Source of the DNA: Paraphaeosphaeria minitans
Taxonomy: Eukaryota; Ascomycota; Dothideomycetes; Pleosporales; Didymosphaeriaceae
DNA: 64,000 nt
Reading direction: 5' to 3'
NCBI GenBank assembly: GCA_015832175.1
Contig: WJXW01000012.1
Location: 268,001 to 332,000 of the forward strand
Shown here: piece after piece, positions 1 through 12,229 of the stretch
Layout of the letters: every line of letters begins with the position of its first letter
How positions within the stretch are numbered: the first letter of the stretch is position 1
Position numbers and translations under genes: made by a program
Notes under the pieces: generated by a model
What the model was told of the DNA's origin: nothing
Databases searched by the model: none
What the model saw: the letters and a program-made list of their open reading frames with translations, nothing else

Positions 1-1
1 C

Positions 2-541
2 TACAGCCCGCTCGGCGGCTTCGGCAAGTTCTGCTGCGTCGTCCTCGCGCTGTGCATCGCCGCCAACTGCATCCCGGGGACGTACGCGGCGGCGCTCAAC
101 TGGCAGCAGCTGGGGGCCCCCTTCGCCAAGGTGCCGCGCGTGGTCTGGAGCACCTTCTCCTGCATCGTCTTCACCATCATTGCGATTGTCGGCCGCGACA
201 AGCTGTTTTCCATCTTCATCAACTGGCTGAGTCTCATCGGGTACTGGACCATCATCTGGGTTACCATGACGGTGCAGGATGAGTTTTTGTTCAGGAAGGG
301 CCAGTTCGACTGGGAGATCTGGAACAGGAAGGACTTGCTGCCGCATGGGTATGCGGCGCTGTTCACTTTCGTCGTGGGCTGGGTCGGCGCCATTTTGGGC
401 ATGTATCAGACGTGGTACACTGGACCACTTGGTAAACTAATTGGTGAGGGTGCGGATATCGGGTTGCCCGTTGCTTTTGCTTGGGCGGCTATCGTATATC
501 CTCCCACCAGGTGGTTGGAGCTAAAGGTTGTTGGCAGGTAG
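2..541 (+). CDS. FCY2: Purine-cytosine permease, C-terminal part (5' end outside window)
   Basis: C-terminal 179 residues of an NCS1-family nucleobase transporter (Fcy2/FcyB type), which imports cytosine and purines with protons across the plasma membrane. The frame is open from base 2 and ends at TAG 539-541. Visible features are hydrophobic spans around CCVVLALCIAANCIP, FIINWLS-like FINWLSLIGYWTIIWVTMTV, YAALFTFVVGWVGAILGM and a last short span before PPTRWLELK. The segment NWLSLIGYW followed by a charged EFLFRKGQFDW loop is typical of the late helices of the Fcy2 branch. The family is about 500 residues long, so roughly two thirds of the gene lies upstream of the window. No intron is seen in the part shown. 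It converges with UTP22 (minus), whose stop is 290 bp away. The family call is fairly firm; the exact substrate is inferred. Confidence 0.82.
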   Translation, partial: YSPLGGFGKFCCVVLALCIAANCIPGTYAAALNWQQLGAPFAKVPRVVWSTFSCIVFTIIAIVGRDKLFSIFINWLSLIGYWTIIWVTMTVQDEFLFRKGQFDWEIWNRKDLLPHGYAALFTFVVGWVGAILGMYQTWYTGPLGKLIGEGADIGLPVAFAWAAIVYPPTRWLELKVVGR

Positions 542-831
542 ATAGTGTAGCGGTTTGTTTTGGCCAGTGGCGAGATGCATGTACATAGCACGTTGTCCGA
601 AATTTTGATTCAGTCTTTCGAACTCTACAAGTACCGAGTCCCCGTTTATTACAGACGAAACTGTCTATAAATACGCCGCCAACATGTTGCAGTAGACAAT
701 CGAATACTCGAAGCTATATGTGGGTATCGAAAGGGCTTAGGAAAAACTTTTACATCAGTCCTCAATCGGCCAGGATTGCAGGCTCTGCCCATTCCTCCCT
801 ACGCAAATGCTCTCGACTAATCCGCAATCTT

Positions 832-3800
832 TCACCTATTAACTTCAATCTTACTTACCAACTCCCCACCCAGCCTCTTCATTTCATTATACACAGCCTC
901 CTTGTTCGCCACAATGTCCACACCCTTGCCCTCTTTTTCTTTTGTCTCCTTCTTGCCTTTTACAGGCACACTGTTCCATCCGGGCTTGACCTTGAACGTG
1001 CGCTGAGCAGTTACGGCCGGGTTCCATAGTCCCGCTATGCACGTCATACTTTGGTTGTCCCAGAACCACAATATGGCATCTCCGTAGATGCTCTGGAGTT
1101 CCTCGGCGAATAACTGCGCAAGTGGCGCGGGCCTATGTTGAGAAGTCGACTGCTGCATCTCGATGTTCTTGAATGTTGGCTCTTCAGTGCGCTTCTTCTT
1201 GCGAGCTTGGGTGTACTTTGAGACGATGTGAATCACGAAGTCAAAGTCTTGGAGCTGAGGCACGAAGAGTGACTCTGGTGCAACCTGCGATTGAGGTTGA
1301 ACGTCAACGGCGGATGCGTCCCCGGAAGCCCGGACGGCGGCCGTGGCAGCCTTGGCCAACGCCGTCATTCGTGTAGCAACCACTTTCTCGGGTCGACCTC
1401 TGTCCGTCCACGTATTTCCATCCGTGTCCTGGTTCGTGGCCGCAAAAAGCACAACGCGGTTCATGGCTGGGTCGATGCGACGCCACGCCTCGAAACGGGT
1501 TTGAATCTTCTCAAGGTCCTCTGCCTTCATGCGACCGCTACCTGGCGTATCTGACTCGGCAGAAACATCTGAAGCGGTGGAAGAGAAGTCGACGATCAAG
1601 GGACTGTGACGCCAGTCCCAGCGGCTGATCCAAGCGAGCGTGCGTAGAAAGCCGGTAGTGGCGCACGAGGGAACGGGCCAGGGATGGGGTTGCAGAAACG
1701 TCCGAACCACCAGAAGCTCTACGAGTTCAGGCGCGATGTGCGGTGACAGAAGGTGCGAGTCGAACCACCGCTTCGTTAGTCGTATGGCTGGAGAAAGCGC
1801 CGTGTGCCGTGTACACAGATTCTGTACCGTTTGCGTGTGTGACAATACACGAAGAAAGTCCCGGTTGTAGAGTGCAAGCGCTACTGCAGCGGACTCACGC
1901 GATTGTGCGTCGAGCGTCTTGTCCTTTAGCTGTCTTTCTAGTAAAGTAGCTTCGCGGTCGTGGTGAACGCGGAGACGGAACATGAAGTCTGGCACGCCGG
2001 CCTTCCCGGACCCAAGAGTGATATCAAGGAATGCCTGGTTCTGTGAGGGCTGTGATGGATTCTCCAATCCCACCTGAGTCTTGTAGTGTTTTTGGCTGGT
2101 GGACAACAATTCAGAAAGCTTCAACAAGAAAGCAATCTTTGTTCTTTGGATGGCGCACAGGTCGTCGGGCCATCGTGCGGATGCTTCGAACTGCAATACG
2201 ATAGAGGCTGCTGTGGCTTGTTGAACATCAACAGAAGAGTAGCGTAGCTGGGCATCAGAGGCCCGTATATGGCGCACAGAAAGTGGGAGTTTTTCCAGCT
2301 CGCGGATGTCTTTCTCCACCTGCGTAAATGCCGTCATAATGGGCGCGAATGCCGGAACACCTGACTGCCCTTGCAGACGACCGGACGAAATCAAATGAGC
2401 AAAGGAATCATAGGTGAAGGTTGCGTCTTCGGAGATGCGGTTGTCGATGTGTTTGGCAAGAATGTACAGAACAATTTGCTCGAAGACGGAAACTGACGCG
2501 TCTTTCGTTGACCAAACCACGCTCTCGAGAATGCTGCCGTCTCGAAAGCGTCTGAGCTCAGACTTCTCGCCCCAGAACTTGCGGAAGGACGCTGCCTCTT
2601 GCTTGTTCTCGGCAGATGGTCCATGGTCAATTGTTCGGTTAGCGTTGGCTGGATCGATCGCGATATTGACTACAAGATGGTCGTGTACCTCATCGTTGGT
2701 TCTGCTCGATGTGAGTTTCCAAGTCTGGTGACTGCGAAGCAACAGGTTCACAGCCGTGACTCGATCGCTGAGTGCCCGGACCAAAGTACTATGAATCTTC
2801 TGGCACGTTCCTGCCAGTTGTTCTTCATAATCTTCCTGAGCAGGGTCAAGTCCAAGTGCGCCCAAAGGCAGCTCTAGAAGTGCGTCATAGCGATACTTCT
2901 GCAGATCTGTGCGTAGAATGAAAGTGGAATCAAACTGGTCGAACAACGCATCTCCCAAGGTATCAACCGTAATCTTTGCCTCCAACCGTAGCTGTGCAAA
3001 AGACCAGGGCGTCATCTTGAACAATATATTCAAACCCCGTGCGCCGTCAAAAAGAACCGGAGCGAGTCCACATTTTGGGAAAGTAACGTCACGCGCCTGG
3101 ACCGAATGAGCTTTCTTTAAGAGGTCGTGGCGTGCTAGGAACTGAAGCGTGGCTTTGAAGAGCTGGTAGCTACTGTAGCCACTGGAAAGAGGAGGGGCGC
3201 CAGCTCCGGGATTCGACTGCATCAGCAAAGCCATGAGAGCTGCCCATTCGAAGTTGCCAAACCCTCCTTTACGAAGTGAACTTCCGAACCCTCGCTGCTT
3301 CAGCCACACTCTTCCTAATACGCATGCATCCTGGAATGCATCACAGTTCGCAGCGCTCGAGTGTAGTAGTTTGAGATAAGGGGTGATAGTTATATCGGAC
3401 CGCAGACTGCTATTGTAGAATGGGGTCGGAGTGAGAGTCTTGTGATTGGTCTCGGTGTCGTCGCCTTTCGGCCGTATGCAGTTGGCCTTCGGAAGCAGCT
3501 TTGCGTCTATGAAGACACCTTCAGGCGCTGCGAGGAGGATGTTGATGCGGCATTTCGAACTTGAAAAGTCATCACCATCACCGCTGCCGTTCGGTTGAAC
3601 CACAAGTATAGGCTGGAGCTGGTTCCCATTTAAGCGATCGAATGACAACTTAAATTTGTGCTCCTTCGACCTCTTTATCCCCGCTGCCAAACATGCCAGG
3701 TAAAATGCGCGCTTGTAGAAGTATCGGTAGTTGAGGTAGTCCTTCTCCTGGAAGATGTCCTTTGGCATCGTCACGACGAGGTCGATTCCCATGCCTTCTT

Positions 3801-4496
3801 CTGCCCGTGTGGCAGTCTTGAGCGGATAGCTGCCGGTAGCGTTTATGCTCGCGGGTCGTTCATATTGGAACTTGTACTTCGCATCGGCCGGCGGATGTGG
3901 GTTTGGGAATGGTATCGTAACATTGGATAACTTGAGGCTCTTCTCTGCTTCTGCGAGCTATGATTGTTAGAGCCTTATCATTTTTTGAAACGATGCTAGC
4001 AACATACCAGTTGTGGTTCCCGGCTTGGAATTTGCTCAATCACAGTCTTCAGTGTTCGCATGGCATTCTCTGCTGGAGCTTCTTTCTTGCCGTACTTGAG
4101 CTTGACCTGATCGAGAAGCTCGTCTACCTGCAGCTTGAAAACATTCGACTTGAAGGTCTCCGCTGTGTAAGCTCCGTCTTGAAGCTGCGCATCAGATTGT
4201 TTATGCGACTTTGCTTTGTCGCTGTCCTTGGGTTTCGCTGCGGCTTTCTGCTGCCTAGCGCGGGCCTCAATGACCTCTTCTTCCTCGTCCTTGTCATCCT
4301 CCTCCTCTAAGGAGCCGTCGTTTGCGCTGGCGTCATCGCCAGCATCCTCCAGATCGTCCATCGAAACGTCGTTTGCGTCGCGCTCGTCATCGTCGCTCGA
4401 GAATGTGCCATTTGCAATGTCTTCCGCGGAGCTAGCATCACTTCCGCTATTCTCCTCCTCGTGCTCTAATTTTCTGCGCTTCGTTGCGGGTGCCAT
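832..4496 (-). CDS. UTP22: U3 snoRNP component UTP22 / Nrap family
   Basis: Nucleolar small-subunit processome protein (Utp22/NRAP), part of the UTP-C complex with Rrp7 and casein kinase 2, needed for 18S rRNA maturation. Two exons: 4496-4008 and 3957-832, separated by a 50-bp intron (donor GTATGTT, branch CTAAC, acceptor ATAG), phase 0. The product is 1204 residues, close to the 1237 of the yeast protein. The first about 125 residues are acidic and low in complexity (runs of Asp/Glu) with an N-terminal basic KRRK. The Nrap domains follow, with recognisable pieces such as WLKQRGFG, the tandem nucleotidyltransferase-like and PAP/OAS1-like halves, and a conserved C-terminal YGDAILWFWDN block. 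The start at 4496 has a good context (CACCATGG); an upstream in-frame ATG at 4580 would add 28 unrelated residues. It diverges from the cystathionine gamma-synthase gene. Confidence 0.94.
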
Positions 4497-4766
4497 GGTG
4501 GAGTTGGTTTGTGCAGCTTCGCTCGTCCAAGAAAATTTGGAGGGACGTTGTGGCGCATGCCCGCGGGTGGCTTGGTTCATCTCTTATCGATAGCACAATA
4601 GAAAAGTTTAGGGAGGAACTACCGACGCCCGACGTCGGAGAAGCACTAGTGGCTCGGTCTAGCAAACTGGCATTGCCTCATCGCTGGCCAGTGAATACAG
4701 TAATAAACGTGTAGACAGCCATTGTCACCTTTCTACCTACATTGATAACGTTTTGGTTGCCCAAGA
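4497..4766. promoter_or_regulatory. Divergent promoter between UTP22 and cystathionine gamma-synthase
   Basis: These 270 bases separate two start codons pointing away from each other, so both promoters must lie here or overlap the genes. On the UTP22 side there is GAAAATTT near 4531, which resembles the RRPE element of yeast ribosome-biogenesis genes, and GATAAGAGATGAA (minus strand, near 4580). The resemblance is by eye and may be chance. Confidence 0.45.
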
Positions 4767-6999
4767 ATGCCCCATTCCTCGCCCGCCGAGAACGACGTCG
4801 CAGTTGGGGAGTCACTGCCTCCCCAGACACCGCACGTGAGTCACTGAATCACCACCTCAAATCAACATCTTCTGACCGATACGCACAGGCTGTGAGCGTT
4901 TCGTTGCCGACCTGGAAGGCGAATGTGGGATATGAGGAAGGAGAAGAATGGGTTGTGAGCAAAATGGTAACCGGATATCCACGGTTTGTGGCACTTGATC
5001 TTGGTATTGTAAAGGAAATGTCTAACACGTTCAGGTTCTTCGTGCACAAAATCATACAGGCGTTTGCTGCAAAAATCGCTGCCAAATATGGGCAGCCGGA
5101 TGATCAAGCAATGCTCTTTCCCACGTCTGCAATCGCAGGACGGTGTCGAGAATTTTTCCTACGTCAGGCGCCGGAATTGAAGGCTCAGCAAGTCAGCATC
5201 ATAGATCTGGTGCCGAATTCAGAGAGAGCGCGCTCGGAAGAATTTTCTGTGATTTCGCCCAAAGTCTCAGCAGTGCTCTTCCCTGGATCTCACTTCAAGA
5301 TCGCGAAGACATTTTGGCAACATTCGGGAGACGGCATCTCAAGCCGGCGTGCTGAGTACTGTCAAAGTTTGTTCGACGAAGATCTGCTGGTAGATTCCAA
5401 AGAAATCCAAGAGGTGCCCAAGGTGTGCAAGGGGCCTCGAAGATACAGGCAAAAGACATCCATTGACCTGACCGGAGCTGGTGACAACTCGAACGGAAAC
5501 GAGAACCATGATTCTGCCCAGTTTGTCGAACAAAGGTTCGGACGCAACCTCGATATTTCGCAGACCAAGAACGCGAAACTGGCCGTACGGAGACGCATAG
5601 CTGGGTCATTGACTGCGGACGTTGGGCTGGAAAAGGCCCTGTCTGTAGAACAAGATGATGTCAGGATTCGAGATGTTCCTGGGTTTTCTGAGGATGACGT
5701 TTATCTTTACCCATGCGGCATGAGCTCCATATTCAATGCTCACAGAAACATGATGGCGACCAAGGCTCCGATGAAGAGCATCGTCTACGGGTATGCATGG
5801 CCACTTTGTTCCTGAAGCAAACTGACGTTGGACGCTCCAGATTCCCTTACATCGACACACTGAAGATTGTCGAAAAGTTTGGTCCAGGATGCCAATTCTA
5901 TGGACACGGCTCGGCAGAAGAACTAGATGACTTAGAAAAGCGACTGGAAGGAGGTGAACGCTTTTTGGCCCTGTTCACAGAGTTTCCCGGAAATCCTTTG
6001 CTGCGTTCTCCGGACCTCGAGCGCATCCGCTACCTCGCCGACAAGCACGACTTTTTCGTCGTGGTAGACGAAACGATCGGAAACTTCTTGAATGTGAACG
6101 TGCTGCCTCTGGCGGACATAGTCGTCAGCAGTCTCACCAAAGTGTTCAGCGGCGACAGCAACGTCATGGGGGGAGGGTAAGTATACCTTAACGTTGACCA
6201 TCACATGTCTAACACGATTTCAGACTGGTACTCAATCCCAAGTCCAAATATTACGATGCTCTGAAGCGTACTTGGGACGAAGACTACGTAGACAATCATT
6301 GGGGAGAGGACAGCATCTTCCTCGAGCGCAACAGCCGCGACTTCGTATCACGTATCGAGCGCATCAATTCCAACGCTGAAGCCATTGCTGAAGTCTTGAA
6401 TGCGCACCCAAGAGGTACGAACAGCAACAGCTCAGCCGACTACATCGTCATCAGCTAACTTTCCTGTAGTGAAAAAGGTATATTACCCCAAGTACAGCGA
6501 CACCCGACAAAACTATGACAAGTGCCGAAAACCCAATGGTGGCTACGGTGGACTTCTCTCTGCCACATTCTACACCAAGCAGGACGCAGCCAAATTCTTC
6601 GACAGTCTTGATACCGTCAAAGGACCCAGCCTCGGCACAAACTTCACGCTCAGGTACGGCCGAACATCCACCTCACCGACTTTCTTCGTCCATATACTCA
6701 CCCCCCAACAGCTCCCCTTACGTGATCTTGGCGCATTACTATGAGCTCGACTGGGTAAGTCCTTTCTCCGCGATATCCTTCCGTTTCCAACAAAGAGTAC
6801 CGCTCTACCCCGGTCAATATTGCCATTCCGCTCCACAACAGATGCTAACGTACGTATCCAGGCAGCATCATGGGGCGTAGAAGCGGATCTCGTCCGTTTC
6901 AGCGTTGGTCTCGAGGACACCCGCAAATTGGCCGGCACGTTCCAGCGGGCTCTCGAAGCCATCGCAGACACAGACAGCCACACAGACACGACTGCTTAG
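4767..6999 (+). CDS. STR2: Cystathionine gamma-synthase (STR2 type)
   Basis: PLP-dependent transsulfuration enzyme that joins cysteine to an activated homoserine to give cystathionine (Cys/Met metabolism family). Seven exons were reconstructed: 4767-4835, 4889-5790, 5841-6176, 6224-6414, 6470-6653, 6712-6754 and 6862-6999. All introns are GT-AG, 47-107 bp, and phases agree throughout. Product 620 residues, similar to the long fungal STR2 forms. Diagnostic segments are the N-terminal AVSVSLPTW and KMVTGYPRF, the aspartate of VVVDETIGN that pairs with the PLP ring nitrogen, and SSLTKVFSG, whose lysine at about residue 424 is the expected Schiff-base lysine. The C-terminal block [15 protein letters not shown]...FSVGLEDT is also conserved. 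The start is the first ATG after the UTP22 divergent region and gives 23 residues before intron 1. Family known; exact acyl donor (acetyl or succinyl) not shown by sequence. Confidence 0.92.
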
Positions 7000-9185
7000 C
7001 ACCGACACGTCCGTCCCGGCGCCTCACTTGGCGCTTCACTCCAACGTACGCTAGTCTGAATGCCATCCCCAACCCATCCCTTTCCATCCATATCCAAATG
7101 CGTGCTTGCAGTGCGCGTTGTGTTCTGCCCTCTCGTGCTCGTCATCAGACTCGTCCCTCCATGTTTCTCAGTGCCAGCCTTACATCATAGCATAACCCCC
7201 GCCTGGACCCGTCCTCGCAAAAGTCCTATCCTCCGACCTCCGCACCGTCTGACACCCCGAAAATCGCGCATCCCCAGCGCCAAGCAGCCCGGCACCCAAG
7301 CCACCGCGCAGTGCGCGTGGACGGGCCCCTTCGCGCGCAGCATCGAGCGCTGCTGGGATCGCCAGCGCGCTGTGGCATGTCTACCTACCTACCTATGGGT
7401 ACGATGCGGTGGTTCGCTTGGGCCGCGTGCTGCTCGAGCGCGCGAAGGTAGCTACTACGCTCCCCCCGAGACTGGCTGGCTGGCTGTTCGAGACCCAGCA
7501 CGGAAGGATCGTGCTACCGGGACTCCGTGATGACCGATGGGTCGTTGTCGTTGGGTGTGTTTCACCAGGGCGCGTGCGCTTGGCGGAGGTGCGGTTGAAC
7601 ATCCCATGTAATTAGGTACTGCGTAGGTACTTGCTCAACTGGAACATTGCATGAATACGTCCAGCGTGACGGCCAGAACATCCGCTCCAGACGGACATTT
7701 GTTTTCGTCCGAGGCAGAGGGTTTGTCGAATGGGAAGGCTGTCCCTTTTTTTTGGGCCGCATGAACGGAGTGTGTCGTCTCAATCGGTCTTGGGGGACAT
7801 GAGCGCTTGGGAATCACGAGTTCGTTGGGGTGCAGGTGAGGTCCACGGATGGTCAGGCTTAACCCTCCGCTATCTAAAAGCCAAGGAAATACCGAGGATG
7901 CATTAGCCTTTCGGGATCGCAGTATGCATATTCGAGACTACTAGAGTCATGGTTGTTGCTTCCGATTGTGGTACTCAGTTCGGAATACCGCCAGGAAAGG
8001 GGTTGGGCACTTGGCCAACCTTTGCCATGCGAGTGTGACTAGGTATGACTGAATACGCGTAATCCACTGCGCCACCGCATAGGAACTGCTTCGCCTGGTT
8101 GGCACAGTGCAGTCCTGCTTACCCAGTGGCGTAGACTCGGTGAAACACCGTGCCGATGTCCTCAGGACGAAGTGTATGCCAAGTACGCGCGGCAGCAAGC
8201 ATGCGGCGACCTCGCTGTACCGTAGATCTCAAACCATGTGGAGACTTTGTAAAAGCATTCGGAAACTTGGACAGCAGATCCCCCCCCTCTTGGACCATCG
8301 TCGATCCTCTAGTCTATTATCAAGGTACCGCCGTAGACGCGTTATACGACTCGTTCCTGGATTTATCAAGTATCAAAACTGCACTTGTGCTGACATTGGA
8401 ACGTCCAGCCGAGCGGATACGTGAGGATAGCAAAGGAAGAAGCGGTGCTCCGCCAAGCGCAACGTTAGTCGAGTTTCCATCTGCATTCCCAATCAAACGT
8501 TAACGAGTCATGGTCAATCACCAACTTCTACCTTTGGGGCGGGCGCACGGGATTTTTTTTCAATCAAGTGTGGCTAAACCAAGTACAGTTGGCATAGCTT
8601 ATACAGGGTATCTGATTGGTCTACAGACTATGTTAAAGCACGTGACAGGCAGAACTCGGTCAAGATGACGGAGTATTGAAAGATGTCCGAGCCAAGGTGT
8701 TGGGGACAAGACAGTAGTAGGTACGCCAGAGTCGTTGGATACCCCAACGGCTGGTGTGCCATGCGCGGCAGAGCTAAGCAAAGGCCCAGACGGACTGGCC
8801 CCGTGCAGGACTGCATCTCGCCGTTCTGGAAGTTCACGTCTCTCGTCCTGCTAGTCCTTCCCCGTGGGTAAACTTTGAACGGCGACTTATCTTCTACGTA
8901 CCCATATGGTCGCAGTGGTGTGGCTAGCCGCCCCGGATGCGGCTAAGAGGCTCGGGCCTCTGATGAGCGACGCCCGGCGTGGGTTGGGCTGAAATCCTTT
9001 GGGTTGCGGCATGCATAGCAAGAGTCGCAACCATAGACTGTAGGTAGGTAGGCTATGCTAGCGTTGGAGGGGGTTTGCAGTGTAGTACCTAGTTGGTTGC
9101 CCCAAAGTGCCGGGACGGATTCGTGAAGAGGCCTCATGCACATCAGAGCATGGTCAGGTCCCCGAGCGTGCTACACGGCCAACTG

Positions 9186-9494
9186 TCAAGCGCTGGATAG
9201 ATGAGCACCATGTAGGCGAAGTCCCGACGGAGCTGTCGAGGGTGGCCACGTTGTCTGGCTCCCATGTACGTGGGCGGGCTCGAAATTGCCCGCTCCAGGG
9301 CACTCCAACGGGTACACAGTAGTGGTCCAAGAGCCGTGACAACATTGTGATGCAATTACCGTACGGATTTGAAAATCTCGCCCATACGGGCTATTGAAGT
9401 GCATGGTGTGAGCCACAGTTTGACTAGACAAGTATGGAACTAGTGCAAGGAGCGCGCAGAAGACCCTACTGCAAGTAGCCCCGTGTTTCATCAT
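9186..9494 (-). CDS. Weak candidate: small secreted protein
   Basis: A 102-residue minus-strand frame starting with two ATGs (9494, 9491). Its N terminus looks like a signal peptide: a basic residue, then the hydrophobic stretch VFCALLALVPYLSS, then a small-residue cleavage-like site near VAH. The mature part has three cysteines (CC and one single) and no domain I recognise. It is intronless and lies inside a gene-poor interval. Base composition does not mark it out from the surroundings, and open frames of this length are common here, so chance is the more likely explanation. Confidence 0.15.
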   Translation of the reverse strand: MMKHGATCSRVFCALLALVPYLSSQTVAHTMHFNSPYGRDFQIRTVIASQCCHGSWTTTVYPLECPGAGNFEPAHVHGSQTTWPPSTAPSGLRLHGAHLSSA

Positions 9495-10529
9495 CTTGAG
9501 AGGGCAATGGATTCTCCATGCTGTTCCCTTCGCACGATCCGTGGTTGCAACAGCGTGCTGGTCAAGATTCACATGAGATCTCTTCATGTCTCCACGTGAT
9601 GACCCACTGCCCACTACGTAGATCTTCCTAGTTGGGCACGTATTGCGATCAGGATATTCCCGCTGTTCAGACCAAACCATTTCGGGCAGTGATAGCAGAA
9701 AAAAATATGTCGCTTGCTTCTACGCACTAGACCTCTTCTTTCTGGCTTCTTCCCAGCGGTCCTAGCCTAACGGTCGCAGTTTTAGCCTCCTGCATGCAGT
9801 GACCCAAGCGAACATGGTACTAGGGTCGATAAGTGGGTGTAGGGGAAAAGGGAAGAGTTGATGGCATTGGCTGGGTTGAAGCGGGCGGGGCGCGCATCGA
9901 ATGTGCGTGTGTTGCAACCTGTCTCCTGAGCAAGCCTTCAGCGACTGCGCCTCCCCTTGGTAGCGTCTTTGACAAGACCTGAATCCTGAATCATGCCATG
10001 GGACGGTAAACACCGTTTCCACAGTAATGCGGGATGGATCAAGGATCACGGAACCCCGCCGCCATCATGGGGAAGTGCTCTGGTGGATGAGGCGGCGATC
10101 GTGGGAGGAGCTTGACAATATCCCGGCTATCCTCGCACGTAGCGCCCAACACACTGCGTCATGGGAATGCTAATCTCGGGCGCAAAGACAGTCTCCAGTG
10201 CGTGATCTATCTTGTATGGGGCGATGGCCGGCGTTCTAGCGGGGGTTGGTCGCAGTTTGAGGACGGGATAATAAAAGCGTGAGCGGTTGACGCCAGGACC
10301 CACTAGGCACTGGGCCTCGAGCAGGCCGGCATTGGTCTGGTAGATGGCTGGCGGGTAGGATCCACGGGCTTGTGGGCAGGGTGAATGTCGAGACGAAAAC
10401 GAAGAGCAAACACGTGCGGCGGAGAGTGCGTCGGGGAGTACGTCGGGTCGTCCGAAGAGCGGAGAGGTGAGGCATACGGTAGATAGGTACAAGCTGGTGC
10501 AACACGTCAGCCGCAGCGACGTGCCTACG

Positions 10530-10600
10530 GACACGCACACGCACACACGCACTCTCTCTCTTTCTCTTTCTCTCTCTCTCTGTCTCTTTCTCTCTCTCTG
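10530..10600. repeat. CA/CT microsatellite
   Basis: A run of ACACGCACACGC passes directly into CTCTCT with interspersed TTT and GT, about 70 bases. It is simple-sequence DNA between genes. Confidence 0.9.
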
Positions 10601-12229
10601 CGGTTTCGACGCCTGGCACCGCCGACTGCAATCGTCATGGCGAGCGACGGGCGGATCGCGAGTGGACTTGGTTTAAGCGCGCGTCACGTGCGGTTCCAGG
10701 CACCCGGCGCTAGGGGCGCAGGCCGAACAAAGCGGACGCGGTGCAGCGCCCACGGGCCACTGCGCTGGAAAAGCTCCACGGCGTCTGCAGCCATGTTTCG
10801 ATGGACCATGGCCGAATCTCCACCATCCTGCATCGTTCTTCTACCGCCCCCACGGCCTAACGCACCTGCCACCGGCTCGGACCCGACATGACATGACATG
10901 GCGACCGGGGCGAAAAGTCCATCGCGTGAGCAGAAACGGGCACGGCGGTGCTGCTGCAGCTCATCAGGCCTTCACCTCAGCCATTCCCCAACCGGCCCAC
11001 GGCCACCTCAGACGACAGGCCCCGTTCGAGCGGCGCATGGCACCCGCATCGCAGCAGGCCAGGGCAGGCCAGACACGCCAGGCTGGGTCACCGTTCGGGT
11101 ACTTCTGGAAGCTGCATCGAAGCGCCCCGTTCCAGCATCCAGCCGGCGGGAGAACGACGCCTTTCCAACGGCTCTCTGCGACGCATGAGGACCTCTTAAC
11201 GGCTCTCCGCGACGCACAAGGTCCATGGCCAGCGGACACGTCCATCTCGTACACGCCGACCTGACTTGACCACACCAGCGCGCGCGACTCCGAGGCTTAG
11301 ACGGCGCCGGCGCCATGCTTGACTGCTGGCGAGCGTCCCCTCCCCGGCGAGGCTTGCAGTCTGAGATGAAGCAAGCGCACGCACGCACGCCCCACGACCC
11401 CCATTCGCGCGACCTCATCTCTTTTACTGTTTCCGCAGTTGAGTTTAGCTGCTCGCGCGGGCCCTGGGCCGCTACTGTGCGCCGCTATGTGTGGCCGCTA
11501 TGCTCGAGCCGGTGCCAGCGTCGTTCGGCTGCTGCGACGCCCCATGCTCGCCACCAACAGCACTGCACTGAGCGCGGGAGACGCTCGACGGCAGCGGCAC
11601 GCGCCCCTAGCCGTTTTCGCGGCGATGCCGAGTGACGGCCAGAGGACAGCTCACACGGCCACGCTTACTCCATGCACTCGGGGCATGCAAGTGAGGTCGC
11701 CGTCCTCGTGCGCGGCACCGGCACACCGCACTGCTCAGCGGCGCCCATGTGTCTCCCACCGCCAGCAGCAGGGTGACGCCCCTCTCATCACCGCGTCCTA
11801 GTGGGACGAACTGTACCCGCTTCCCAGAGGCCCTTGTCCAGTGCCCTCGTTGCGGCAAGGGCTGGCCACTGGAGCGCTTTGACACTAAACGGTCGGGAGC
11901 CTGGCCGTGCGGTCCCCTGGGATGACAATCCATCAAGGCACCAACCAGTGCAAGCCGCTTTGCCGGGAATGGGGCTGTTGGCCTCGCAGAAGTAATGTTA
12001 CTGGGTCTCAGGGCCCTATACCAGTATATACCTACCAGCAACCCCGGGCATGGCGCAGGCCACCTCAAGAGATCAAGACCAAGCTCACGAGTCTGCCTTG
12101 CGAGCTTCAATCCATAGGGCTGCTCTATAAACCTCATACATAGACACAAGCCAATGCAGGAACACAAATGTATGTTTACCCCCACACCGCTCGACCTTTA
12201 CCCACATGACGCCTCCATCCTGTTAGAAC

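Larger units (their letters stand above)
7000..12229. other. Gene-poor interval, about 5.2 kb
   Basis: I find no gene I can support. Open frames are short, overlap on both strands and show no family motif or consistent splice chain. It holds CCTA-type runs near 7380-7395 and a CA/CT microsatellite at 10530-10600. The part from about 10.3 to 11.9 kb is GC-rich, which lengthens chance open frames on both strands. One weak minus-strand candidate (9186-9494) is listed separately. Confidence 0.6.

Noticed and set aside
8019..8100. tRNA-like A-box on the minus strand (GGTGGCGCAGTGG near 8070)
   Set aside because: No matching B-box (GGTTCGANNCC) follows at a suitable distance and I could not fold an acceptor stem or anticodon arm.
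10236..11801. Overlapping frames of 60-140 codons on both strands
   Set aside because: GC-rich DNA lowers stop frequency; no splice chain, motif or preferred strand.
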